A stretch of DNA of 64,000 bases from Marsupella aquatica (taxonomy: Eukaryota > Marchantiophyta), in the NCBI GenBank assembly GCA_973895155.1, contig OZ316896.1, positions 22,010,001 to 22,074,000 on the forward strand, written 5' to 3'. Numbering within the stretch: position 1 is the stretch's first letter; each line of letters begins with the position of its first letter. Below, piece by piece: positions 54,759 through 64,000 of this stretch. The notes beneath the pieces were generated by a model. It ran no database searches. It saw nothing but the letters and a program-made list of their open reading frames with translations, and had not been told where the DNA came from. The position numbers and the translations under genes were made by a program.

Positions 54759-56053
54759 TCACTCGTTCCGTAATTCCCACACCAACTTTTGCTTCTCCTC
54801 TCTTCTCTCTCTTGATCTGGATCCCCTGTTCCTAGATCTGCTCCACTCATGAAGCAGGGTACATACGGAGACTACAGTACCACCAGATCTGTACTATAAA
54901 GTTCCAACCCCGGCAATGATCTGCGTCTTCTGCGACGTGGGATTTGCTGAAAACACCGTCAGGAGCGTGTGGTAGCCAACAGACCAGTCCGAGCGTCCTA
55001 GCATTCGTTAGGCAGCTGGAAGAAGGAACTATTCAACAGGGAGAAAGGTCACGTTCTTAATTTCGAAGCTGCAAAGCTCAAGTAACCTGCAGAAAGAACG
55101 TCAAACGTAAAACCCATCCAGGGATCCACTAGCTAGTCAGTCAGTCTCCCTTTCCCACCGCCTCTCGCTGCCCTCAATCCCTCATTGACTGAAGATGAAT
55201 AAAAGCAAATCGGGCAACCGCACCAGAACCAAAACACCACCGCTTTTAGCTTCCGAATTAGCAGCACAAGGATCTTTGCATTCACAACGACTTTCAATTT
55301 GGTGCTTTCCTCCGGAGTCGTAGGAGAGACAACTTGTTACTCGACACTTTTCCTTCTCCTGAAAGCTCAAAGTCTGGAGCACATAAACAACATCGTGGGT
55401 TTGCTTCTGTGGTTTCTGTGCCCACAAATTAATGCCGAACGAAGCAGTGAGCAGACTAAAATTAGCGTCACTAATAAATGAGAGAAGCTCACAACAGCCT
55501 GTCGAGAATCTCGTGCCTGCTTTTGAGGTGTGGAGGTGTGGGTGAAGAAGCCCAGCAGAAGCAGAAAGCAGGCTCAGGGTTAATTAAAGGAAGACTACAG
55601 TCCACCCTTTGCTCAAGATCCTCATGGATGATGGATCTGACTGAATGATGATCAAGAAGGCAACTGGACCGAATATGCAGGCTCAAACTCGAAGGCTGTG
55701 CCAAAAAGTGAGGGTCTCTGGTCTCAGTAACTTCACATCAAAATATGACATACATGGCATCAAAATATGGGACATACAAAATATGACATATCTAAATATG
55801 GCATATGTAGCATATGATATCGTTCCATACCATGATAAACCTGGTCAGTGAGTGCACATTGTCTATTATCACATTTTGATGTGTGATTACTGGCAGGGGT
55901 CTCATAAATAGTGTGATGGTGATTCAAAGGGAATGATACAATTGTTCAGGGTGGCAAGGGGAGATGAGATCCTGACCTTTCATTGGTGACGCTAACAAAA
56001 TTCTCATCCGTGTTGTTTCCTTCTCAAGAGATATTACTAAAACATGTTTTGAG
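54759..56053. other. intergenic, no gene recognised
   Basis: Apyrase promoter side and AT-rich sequence with repeated ATATGACATA/ATATGGCATA words at 55,740-55,815. No coding exon is supported. Confidence 0.5.
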
Positions 56054-56398
56054 TGTTAGGATTTACTCTTAGGTCTAGAGTTACGACTGTACCGTAGTTA
56101 AGACTAACCTTAGTCGTAGACTTGGTTAGGTTAGTCATACTGTGCACACTCTATAACCAAGCGGTGTTTGCTTGGAGAGTGGAAACTCAGGCTCATTGGT
56201 ACGAAGTTAATTGAGAAATAGAGAGAGCTTACGTTGTGGATGCTTGGTATGGCCGGTCGGCCTAAAGTGCAGTAAAGCTCATGTGTGTTCCCGTGGACGT
56301 AGTCTCATGTGGAGGTGAACCACGTATCTCTCTGTGTCGACTCTTGTGCGTTGTATAGTTCATGGGCTTGCCGTTGCGATTGTCGTCTATGCTCAACA
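56054..56398 (+). mobile_element. solo LTR, Ty1/copia-like
   Basis: 345 bp, from TGTTAGGATTTACTC to GCTCAACA, with TGTT/AACA inverted ends. A 5-bp target duplication TTGAG lies on both sides (56,049-56,053 and 56,399-56,403). The 3' part, GTGAACCACGTATCTCTCTGTG, is of the type seen in plant copia LTRs. Internal region absent, so it arose by LTR-LTR recombination. A degenerate relative lies at 19,826. Confidence 0.85.
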
Positions 56399-56436
56399 TT
56401 GAGAAAACATTTTTTTTTTTCTCTTTTGTAAGCCTG

Positions 56437-56512
56437 CATCCATGGGGGCATTCAACAGGGTGGCACTAAGATCTCATCCATGGGGGCATTCGACAGGGTG
56501 GCTCTAAGATCT
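56437..56512. repeat. 38-bp tandem duplication
   Basis: Two adjacent units containing CATCCATGGGGGCATTC and AGGGTGGC, with two substitutions. Confidence 0.85.
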
Positions 56513-58960
56513 CAAGGCCTTTCCAATCCAAGCTAATTGTGATTATGTGTATGGTGGAAGAGGTTGTGCCTTTAGACGAGTGCATTCCATTTGAGATATT
56601 TGTTTGTGGGTGATGAACGGAAAGTGTGGGATCTATAGAAAGCTCGAATTGAGAAGCTTCAGAAGGAATCTTTGAAGGAAGAGACAAACTTAGGGTACAA
56701 TGATAAGTTTAAAAGTTTTGGGTGAGAAAGCTTCCTTTGTTGGGGCTTAATGAATGATTAAGATTTGAGGAGTAATATTTGATTGAATACCTTTATTTTA
56801 CCATCTTGGCAGATCTTCTAGAGTATCAAATGGTGTGCATGGTCACTGGGAGACAAAAGCAATCCCCGGCCCCCCCCCCCCCCTCCTCTTCTTTCTCCTC
56901 GCTTCCCACAAACCCCCAAGTAGCCCCTGACCCTCCAGTGCATAGCCCCTGCCCATAAACGGTATAGCAGGGAGCACCCCCTCTCCCTGTCCACCAACCC
57001 ATACCACAAAGCAGAAGCAAAGAAAGAAATGGGTAAGACACCTCCTACTCAAATGATCTTGATTGTGAGGGTGTTCCACAACACTTGACTTTCTTGTGAT
57101 TGTGAACATGCAATCTCTCTGGATGGTAGTCCTACCAGTGCCCTGTCCTCCATCAATATGCTCAGGTGCTGTAAGCTTGGCTCCTTGTTATCAGGTGACA
57201 ATATGACCTATGCAGGCCCCACCTTTTCATTCCATCACTTCAAAAATTTCTGACATCGGTGAGAACAAAGTAAAGCCTACATTTTGTTCATTTTATGGAA
57301 GTAGTTAGATCGAAGTAGCAAAGAAGTGAGTGAGGGGGTAACATAAGTGCAGTTTTGTGAGTCAAAAGTGGGGTTTCAGCAAAGCATGTTTTGGGGAGTT
57401 CTTGAGGCCCAACAATGCTGTACTTTTCTGCTACTCAGGCCTGCACAAATTGGCCTGCAACAACAGGCAAAGGGGGGGAGAGGTGGGTTTAATCCACAGC
57501 CAGTAGCAACTCATCATGTGGCAGCTGGAAGTTCTAAGTCAATCTGGGAGCCAATCAGATGATTGGAAACTGAGTTACCGATGTTGAGTTAATACTAACC
57601 ACATATGATTAGGGATCAACTCAGGTTATCAAACAATTTAGTTTTAGGGATACCTTGGTCAATTCAGCTAGTTTGGGGGACAGCTGAAATAGTTAGTAAA
57701 AAGCAAAAAAAATTGGTTATAATTGGACCTACTGATTAGTGCAAACATAAACATATAGCACAGTTCCATTTGCAATTAACAAAGGCCAAGCAAGGTATGA
57801 AGTCAAGATACTTTACAAATTTGACAGTTCCATTGCTTTGCAAATTCTCTTATATACTGGCCAAGAATTCCATTGCCCCATTCTGTGTGTCATGACGTGT
57901 GGGAATCAATTGGTGCAGCCCTTGGACTAATTGAAATGTTTAAAAACAACTTGGCAGGCATGTTGCATTCATCATTTTATTCAATTATTTAGACTCTTGT
58001 CATAACTTATGTCAACAGGTTGAAGAGCTGGCAGAGTGCACAAAGTTTATGTGATGCATGCAGTAGATGATTAGAGTTCACTCCATGGTAAACTTTAAGG
58101 TTTTCTTTATTTGCTAGAACAGTGTGAAGGAGGGGACATTCCTTATCTTAATTTCATGGACTAATCTTAGACTCTTAAATCTTCCTACATTTAAGGGGAA
58201 CCATCAGATTCTGGTTTTTGGGACTTGGCGAGAAACTACAGTAGCAAACAGCACCCATTAATGAAGCAGGCGAATTTTAGGCCAAAGTACAGTAGCTAAA
58301 GCTTTTTCAGAGGTGGAACTCGAAACGAAATTCTACTAAACAAATACTGGTCCACGCGGAGCTGCAATTTATTGCCTTTGACTTTACTGCTGTAAAAGTT
58401 CGACAACTTGACTGCAAAAAGCATACAGTACTTGACTTTAAGAGGGAGAGATTCTGTTGTGTAAAAGATCTTATATTCCAGACACCACTGTACAGTAGGT
58501 GCTAACACAGTGTAGTATGCTTCAATGTACGTACACCTCCAGTGAGGCCAGCAATCTGAAGTCTGAAAGTTAGTTGATGGCAGGAAGGATCATTCATAGC
58601 GTTTGACCTGAGTGACTCCATTCAACAAAGTAAAGCAATCCCGAACGTGCTTGGCAATTTCTCGAGACGAAGAAAACGCTGTGCACCGATCAACAAGAAG
58701 GTAAGCTCTGCTTCCTGAAGTGAAGATGCGATGAAACTACGCCCAGAGCGACAAAATGGATCGATTATTGAGAGCAGTCGCTCGTGACATGTTGATTGTA
58801 GTCTGATGCCAATGGAAGCAAGCCTCGCACCGCTTCACTTAACTCTTTGAGCGCATCCAATTGACCTCGTACCGTCCACAATCAACTGGTATTTTGAGGG
58901 GGAAGAACTCACAACGGAGGCTGCTTCATTCCGCTAGACTTGTGCGTGTATGCTGTGTCA
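56513..58960. other. intergenic, no gene recognised
   Basis: Contains a run of 14 C at 56,870-56,883 and AT-rich sequence. The last few hundred bases precede the HeLo/U-box gene. No coding exon is supported. Confidence 0.5.
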
Positions 58961-61574
58961 ATGGCGGAGTTGGTTGCTGCCTTGCCTCTCTTGGGCATCG
59001 TCAAAGCTGCGGGGCAGCTTGTTGCGTCGTTGCAGCAGGTGGACGCCATCAAAAGACACAATCCCGTCATTGCACATGAAATCGAGTACTTTATCAAGTC
59101 CTTGAACGACTGCATTGATCTGCTGAGGAAGCAGCTACCCAACAAGAAATCATGGGCCCTCGGTACGTTTTCTGTACTCAATCACTTTGTCTTCATATAC
59201 TTAAGGCAATTCTATTTCCCGTTCTAATTGAAATTGGCACAGTAAGTGCAGATCGACTGATGCAAGAGCCAGCTGCAATGTTAAGTTGCAATTCCCTTGT
59301 GTTAACGTAATGTATAACATAGGCACTGACACTGTTGCGAGGATCCAACTTCATTCTTGCCATTTTCTAGCTACCTAAGTATGGTAACCTAACCCACCTC
59401 AACTTGGCATTGGTGGGATTGCACGGGGCCTTGAACGTAATCAGAATCTTTGGAAACGGATTTGAATGCGGTCACTCGTGACTTGGAGTACAACTTGAAG
59501 AAGGGAAGCTTCCGCCAATTTTGGGATGCAAAGCAGATCAAGGAGAAACTAGAGAGGCTTCGACAGGATCTAATCAATAAGTTCCAAGTGAAGCTATTTG
59601 TCACCAGCCTCGAGGTTCGTATCTATGGACCTGGCAGACGACTCCTACCGACACTTTGCTTTAAGACCGATGATTGCTTGCGGTACGTGGACATAACCCA
59701 CAGTTAGTAGGAGCCTTAAGTCAGATATAAATTCGAGCTCCTTCGTTAATGTCAACCGAACACATGATGATGTTGACGGACCTCGATCCATGAGTAGAGC
59801 GTACGTACCTTGAAACGCCAAATTAATAGAGACAGTGTAGATTGACTTTCCCGATGTGGCATCGGTATAGTAAATGGCCAGGACTAAACTTGTGCTGAAT
59901 TTGGACAGGTTACCGTCGATGCCGATAAGAAAATGGACGGGAAAATGAACGACTTCGGAGCCAGGATGGTGGAACTCTCATCAAACACGGCAAAGAGTCG
60001 TGCAGAAACTGTTGAAATCCGGAAGCTCCTGGAACCGCTAGTGGTGGGAATGAAGAAGCAAGACGATAGGATCCAGTCTTTGGTTTCCATTGTCCGGCAA
60101 AACGAAGCGAAAGTTGAAACTTCATCAGAAACGCAAAAATTTTTGGCAGATGTGAGGACTCCAGAGCTCTGCCCAAATTTGGGTCCGTTCTTTCCGATTG
60201 CGGTGGCATTGAACAGCAGTGCCGATTGGATGTGTCTGAGCAGAAACAAGCATTTGTCAGACATTGCCATTTTTTCGTAGCCCGTACCCTTTTGTTTCTG
60301 TAAAACAGTAGAGTAGACTCTGGAAAGGCTGAGAATCGGCAAATCTATTGCTCCACTGGACTCGCATCCCAGTTTCGGTATTCGATAAGAATTTTTCCGG
60401 TTTGTGTAAACCATACTTTTCGTTTTTGCACAGCGGCGATTCAGAAGGTGCACTTTGTTGAATGCGTTTTATTATCTACCTTACAGGCTAGGTACCAAAT
60501 CGCAGACATAATTTGGTTCCATGGTTAAAAATCTTTGAGAAACATCCACGCTGTTAGAAGGAAAAACAATTAGAATCCTTCGATGGTACATCATTGAGCA
60601 TGTATTAAGTGGATGCCAATGAAGACTTTTTTAGACCGGTCAGAACTAAGGATGCAGGCCCTGCAAAGTCAAATTTTAATGTCTAGCTAGACGTTGTAAG
60701 GTCTTGGGCTGGGCTGCTCAGCTTTCGACTAGATCACGGGCCCACGAAAGACACCGATAAAGAAACATTCTAGGCATTTGCGCAGTTTTCCATCTAGTGA
60801 TATCCATCGTATTGATTTGTCGTATGGGATATGATGGACTCCCCTCCAAGAGCCATGATGTCACAAAGTGTAGCTGCCTTAGTCTTGCTTCTCCATTGTT
60901 ACACGGCCATTTGATCGTCATTGTGGAGAGTCCTGATCTCATGTGTTTTGTGCTGGGTCCTATGAATGCAGGTGTTGGCGAGCTTACAAGATCTGGCTGT
61001 AGACGAAGGACCTTCTTCGAGACCATCTTCTTCGAGACCAACACCAGCAGAGGATGACTACGACGACTACCTCGACCCCATCACCGCCGAATTGATTATT
61101 GATCCTGTCAAATGTACTGATGGAGAAACTTACGACAGGAGCACGGTTTTCAAGAATAATATGACTCAGCAAAAGCAATTGGTTATTTTGTGTGGCGATG
61201 AATCTATGCGGAAGCGCCTGTTCAGAAAATTTCCGGACGTAGAAAGAAGGTTTTACAGTCAGCGCAAGTCCTACCGGGATGAAGGCCTCGGATTAGCTAA
61301 CACAGGCCATAGCGCCGAAGCATTGACAATGCTGAAAAATGTGTTGCAGTGGGCCCCAAACGACAACGAGTGCCGCCGAAAGACAGACGAACTGCAGCTT
61401 GTCCTTGAAATGTCCAAGCTGGAGGAAAACAACCTGGAGAAACAGAAGGTTGTGGATATGTCCAGGCTGGAGCAAAAGACAGTTTTGGACAGCAACCTGT
61501 TTCATGTTCCCGATAGCGACCGGTTTCGGGTTGTCGTGAGCAACCTGGAAAACAAGAAGGTTGTGAATCCATAA
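58961..61574 (+). CDS. HeLo/RPW8-like helical domain - coiled coil - U-box-like protein
   Basis: Four exons, 58961-59162, 59445-59614, 59909-60151 and 60972-61574, join in phase to 405 residues. Residues 1-124 form an amphipathic helical bundle opening MAELVAALPLLGIVKAAGQL and containing SFRQFWDAKQIKEKLERL, the layout of HeLo-type domains (RPW8, MCAfunc, plant MLKL), which can act at membranes in immunity or stress. Residues 125-205 are a coiled coil. A Ser/Pro linker and acidic DDYDDY lead to DPITAELIIDPVKCTDGETYDR (first part about 240-261), the first half of a U-box; the usual second half (SPMT...L) is not recognisable, so E2 binding is doubtful. GLGLANTGHSAEALTMLKNV resembles one TPR. The C-terminus ends in short repeats of SxLExxKVV, the unit amplified downstream. 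The domain names are pattern matches by eye. Confidence 0.7.
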
Positions 61575-61876
61575 ATCCTTGTTCATTTTCAAATTTCTTT
61601 ATAACAAGAGACAGTTGTCTAATTTTAGAGTCAAACTAACACGTTTGTTTCTGAAAAATAAATATATGCAATATCATAATTGACCACTGTTAAGTAGAAA
61701 GTTTCTATTCCGAGACAACAGCAGGACAGATATATACTGGTAATTGGTCTGTGACTCAATTTCCATCAGTCCCACTGGATTCCAATGAATCGTCTGCACT
61801 CTAGAAGTAATTTGCTGGAGCAGATACAAGTGTGGGGGTCAGAATGCTCTGAAAGTGGTTTGTCGACTTTGTTCAG

Positions 61877-62068
61877 GGCAGTACCATACCACAGAATGGA
61901 AGAGAGAACGTCTACCACACAAATGTATCTTGTGACGAGTGTTTAATGGACCCCATAAAGGGGCCAAGATTCCAGTCTATGGTACGACACGACTACGATC
62001 TGTGTCTCAGCTGTTTCGACAAACGGGGTCGCACAAAACGAGATTTCAAACGTCTGGATCTACCTTCT
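61877..62068 (+). CDS. ZZ-like zinc finger exon, copy 1
   Basis: An exon between GTTCAG and a GTACGT donor. It encodes NVYHTNVSCDECLMDPIKG, RF and HDYDLCLSCFDKRG, the ZZ-type pattern CxxC ... DYDLCxxC that usually binds peptides. The middle CxxC of a full ZZ finger is replaced by Ser and Arg, so only four of the usual Cys ligands remain. It splices in phase to the exon at 62,599. Whether it belongs to the U-box gene as an alternative 3' end or to a separate gene is unknown. Confidence 0.6.
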
Positions 62069-62598
62069 GTACGTAACCCCAAGCTACTGACCTCTAGCAA
62101 GAATTTTGATTGTTCTTGATTTTCTGAGCAGCTGCAAGTTTAGGGGGTCAGAATGCTCTGAAAGTGGGTTCTCGACTTTGTTTTCACTATAAAAGAGAAG
62201 ATGAATCATGTGATTACATTGAGAAACTAAGTCTACTACGGTAAATTTCACACTGAATCATCGTGAGCAATTCAAAGCTACAGCCTTAATTATTTACGCT
62301 GACAGTGGTCAAGCCTGGTTGACAGGAATTTCGAGGTTTGTGATCTGGATGTTGCGTTTTGTGATGTTTCTGAATCAAACCAATATCCTCTTTTATTTTC
62401 TTTAATCAGTGGCAGTACGTTGCGCCACTTTGAATTGGCTTGGTTTCGGGCTTGGTTTGTTCTTTGAAGTGTTATTCAATTTTGGTTACTTAGATTGCAT
62501 GATCATTTTTACTGGTTACTCAATACCACCTCTAGGAAAAGAAGCCGTGCACTTTTACTATAACGTTGCGTTGATAACCTCGATTGAGTGTGTAGGAG

Positions 62599-62706
62599 GT
62601 TGTGGAAATGTCCAAACTGGAGAAAGAGAAGGTTGTGGAGAGCAAGCTGGAGAAACAGAAGATTGTGAGTAACAACCTGGAGAACAAGAAGATTGTGAAT
62701 CCATAA
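62599..62706 (+). CDS. terminal coiled-coil exon, copy 1
   Basis: 35 codons ending TAA: VVEMSKLEKEKVVESKLEKQ, KIVSNNLENKKIVNP. It matches the C-terminus of the U-box gene (SNLENKKVVNP). It is built from a nine- to ten-residue repeat of the form KLEKxKIVxS. Confidence 0.6.
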   Translation, partial: VVEMSKLEKEKVVESKLEKQKIVSNNLENKKIVNP

Positions 62707-63011
62707 ATCCTTGTTCATTTTCAAATTTCTTTACAGCAAAGAGACAGTTGTCTAATTTTAGAGTCAAACTAACACGTTTGTTTCTGAAAAATAAATATAT
62801 ATGCAATATCATAATTGACCAATGTTAAGTAGAAAGTTTCTACTCCGAGACAACAGCAGGACAGACATATACTGGTAATTGGTCTGTGACTCAATTTCCA
62901 TCAGTCCCACTGGATTCTAATGAATCATCTGCCCTCTAGAAGTAATTTGCTGGAGCAGATTCAAGTGTGGGGTTCAGAATGCTCTGAAAGTGATTTGTCG
63001 ACTTTGTTCAG

Positions 63012-63212
63012 GGCAGTACCATACCACAGAATGGAAGAGGGAACGTCTACCACACGAATGTATCTTGTGACGAGTGTTTAATGGACCCCATAAAGGGGCC
63101 AAGATTCCAGTCTATGGTACGACACGACTACGATCTGTGTCTCAGCTGTTTCGACAAACGGGGTCGCACAAAACGAGACAAACAAGGCTTCTTACGTCTG
63201 GATCTACCTTCT
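63012..63212 (+). CDS. ZZ-like zinc finger exon, copy 2
   Basis: Same as the exon at 61,877, with an in-frame three-codon gain after KR (DKQGFLRLDLPS instead of DFKRLDLPS). The finger itself is unchanged in sequence, and splice sites are kept. Confidence 0.6.
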
Positions 63213-63732
63213 GTACGTAACCCCACGCTACTGACCTCTAGCAAGAATTTTGATTGTTCTTGATTTACTGAGCAGCTGCAAGTTTAGGGGGTCAGAATGC
63301 TCTGAAAGTGGGTTCTCGACTTTGTTCTCACTATAAAAGAGAAGATGAATCATGTGATTACATTGAGAAACTAAGTCTACTACGGCAAATTTCACACTGA
63401 ATCATCGTTAGCAATTCAAAGCTACAGCTTTAATTATTTTCGCTGACAGTAGTCAAGCTCGATTGACAGGAATTTCGAGGTTTGTGATCTGGATGTTGCG
63501 TTTTGTGATATTTCTGAATCAAACCAATATCCTCTCTTATTTTCTTTAAGTAGTGGCAGTCCGTTGCGCCTTACTTTGAATTGGCTTGGTTTGTTCTTTG
63601 AAGTGTTATTTAATTTTGGTTACTTAGATTGCATGATCGTTTTTAGCGGCTAATGGATACCACCTCTAGGAAAAGAAGCCGTGCACCTTTACTATAACGT
63701 TGCGGTGATAACCTCGATTGAATGTGTAGGAG

Positions 63733-63840
63733 GTTGTGGAAATGTCCAAACTGGAGAAAGAGAAGGTTGTGGAGAGCAAGCTGGAGAAACAGAAGATTGT
63801 GAGTAACAACCTGGAGAACAAGAAGATTGTGAATGCATAA
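63733..63840 (+). CDS. terminal coiled-coil exon, copy 2
   Basis: Same as 62,599-62,706 except for the last residue (AATGCATAA, so NA in place of NP). The acceptor and frame are conserved. Nothing is recognised in the final 160 bases of the window. Confidence 0.6.
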   Translation, partial: VVEMSKLEKEKVVESKLEKQKIVSNNLENKKIVNA

Positions 63841-64000
63841 ATCCTTGTTTATTGTTTATTTTTCTGAATAAAGACATACGTATCTAATGTTAGCGACAAA
63901 TAAAAACGTTCTCTTCTGACGTTATATTTTTGGAAAATCGTAATTGGCCAATGTTAGAAGTTTTTAGTCCGAGAAAATAGGATTACAGATGCGGTTGGGG

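Larger units (their letters stand above)
61575..63840 (+). repeat. 1.13-kb tandem array of gene 3' modules
   Basis: Two successive copies, period 1,132-1,134 bp measured at the GTGAATCCATAA stop (61,572; 62,704; 63,838). Each contains a ZZ-like exon, about 530 bp of intron, and a terminal coiled-coil exon. The third period continues past 63,840 but diverges before the window end. Confidence 0.9.

Noticed and set aside
56818-57109. Overlapping minus-strand ORFs with Gly runs
   Set aside because: Three frames are open across a C homopolymer; composition, not coding.
62409-62672. Cys-rich ORF ending in CGEQAGETEDCE
   Set aside because: It is the wrong frame of the coiled-coil exon KLEKxK; the correct frame is conserved in three places.

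Overview
This is nuclear DNA of a land plant, most likely a non-seed plant and by style of genes a moss. Support: spliced genes with GT-AG introns, TTTAGGG-type telomeric repeats, an intronless DYW-type PPR gene, a chloroplast rhodanese (STR11-like), a STIG1-like secreted protein, and large intergenic spaces full of retroelement debris. The exact species cannot be read from the window, and the moss assignment is an inference.

Layout. 0.3-4.8 kb: an 11-exon INTS9 gene (minus). 7.8-8.2 kb and 15.2 kb: two pieces of a broken glutamyl-tRNA synthetase gene lying either side of an intact 747-residue DYW PPR gene (10.6-12.9 kb). 15.6-41.2 kb: a large inverted duplication with arms of about 6.3 kb of shared sequence and a 0.83-kb centre. 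Each arm carries a decayed cytochrome P450 and an uncharacterised gene region. The left arm has been expanded by a 2.5-kb block of small repeats (18.4-20.9 kb, including a tRNA-derived SINE) and by a 9.5-kb LTR-type retrotransposon (22,335-31,876). The right arm has gained a truncated non-LTR element. 41.7-42.4 kb: STIG1-like gene (minus). 47.2-49.6 kb: STR11-like rhodanese (plus). 50.7-54.8 kb: nine-exon apyrase (minus). 56.1-56.4 kb: solo LTR. 59.0-61.6 kb: a four-exon gene joining a HeLo/RPW8-like helical domain, a coiled coil and a U-box-like segment. It is followed to the window end by a 1.13-kb tandem array of ZZ-like zinc finger and coiled-coil exons.

The most striking object is the retrotransposon. 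It reads gag (two zinc knuckles) - aspartic protease - DNA cytosine-5 methyltransferase - reverse transcriptase - RNase H - integrase - PHD finger, so a DNA-methylating enzyme and a likely histone-reading module sit in one Ty3/gypsy polyprotein. Its methyltransferase keeps every catalytic motif in one open frame, although the rest of the polyprotein has many stops and several frameshifts. Its ends are also odd. The terminal repeats occur as X - internal - Y - X - Y, a split or permuted order, bounded by TGTC...GACA and a 4-bp target duplication. It interrupts the left P450 exactly within the haem-binding motif.

Methyltransferase-carrying retrotransposons have been reported from charophyte algae and dinoflagellates (de Mendoza and colleagues, 2018). 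A land-plant copy with a sense-strand PHD finger and split termini would extend that picture.
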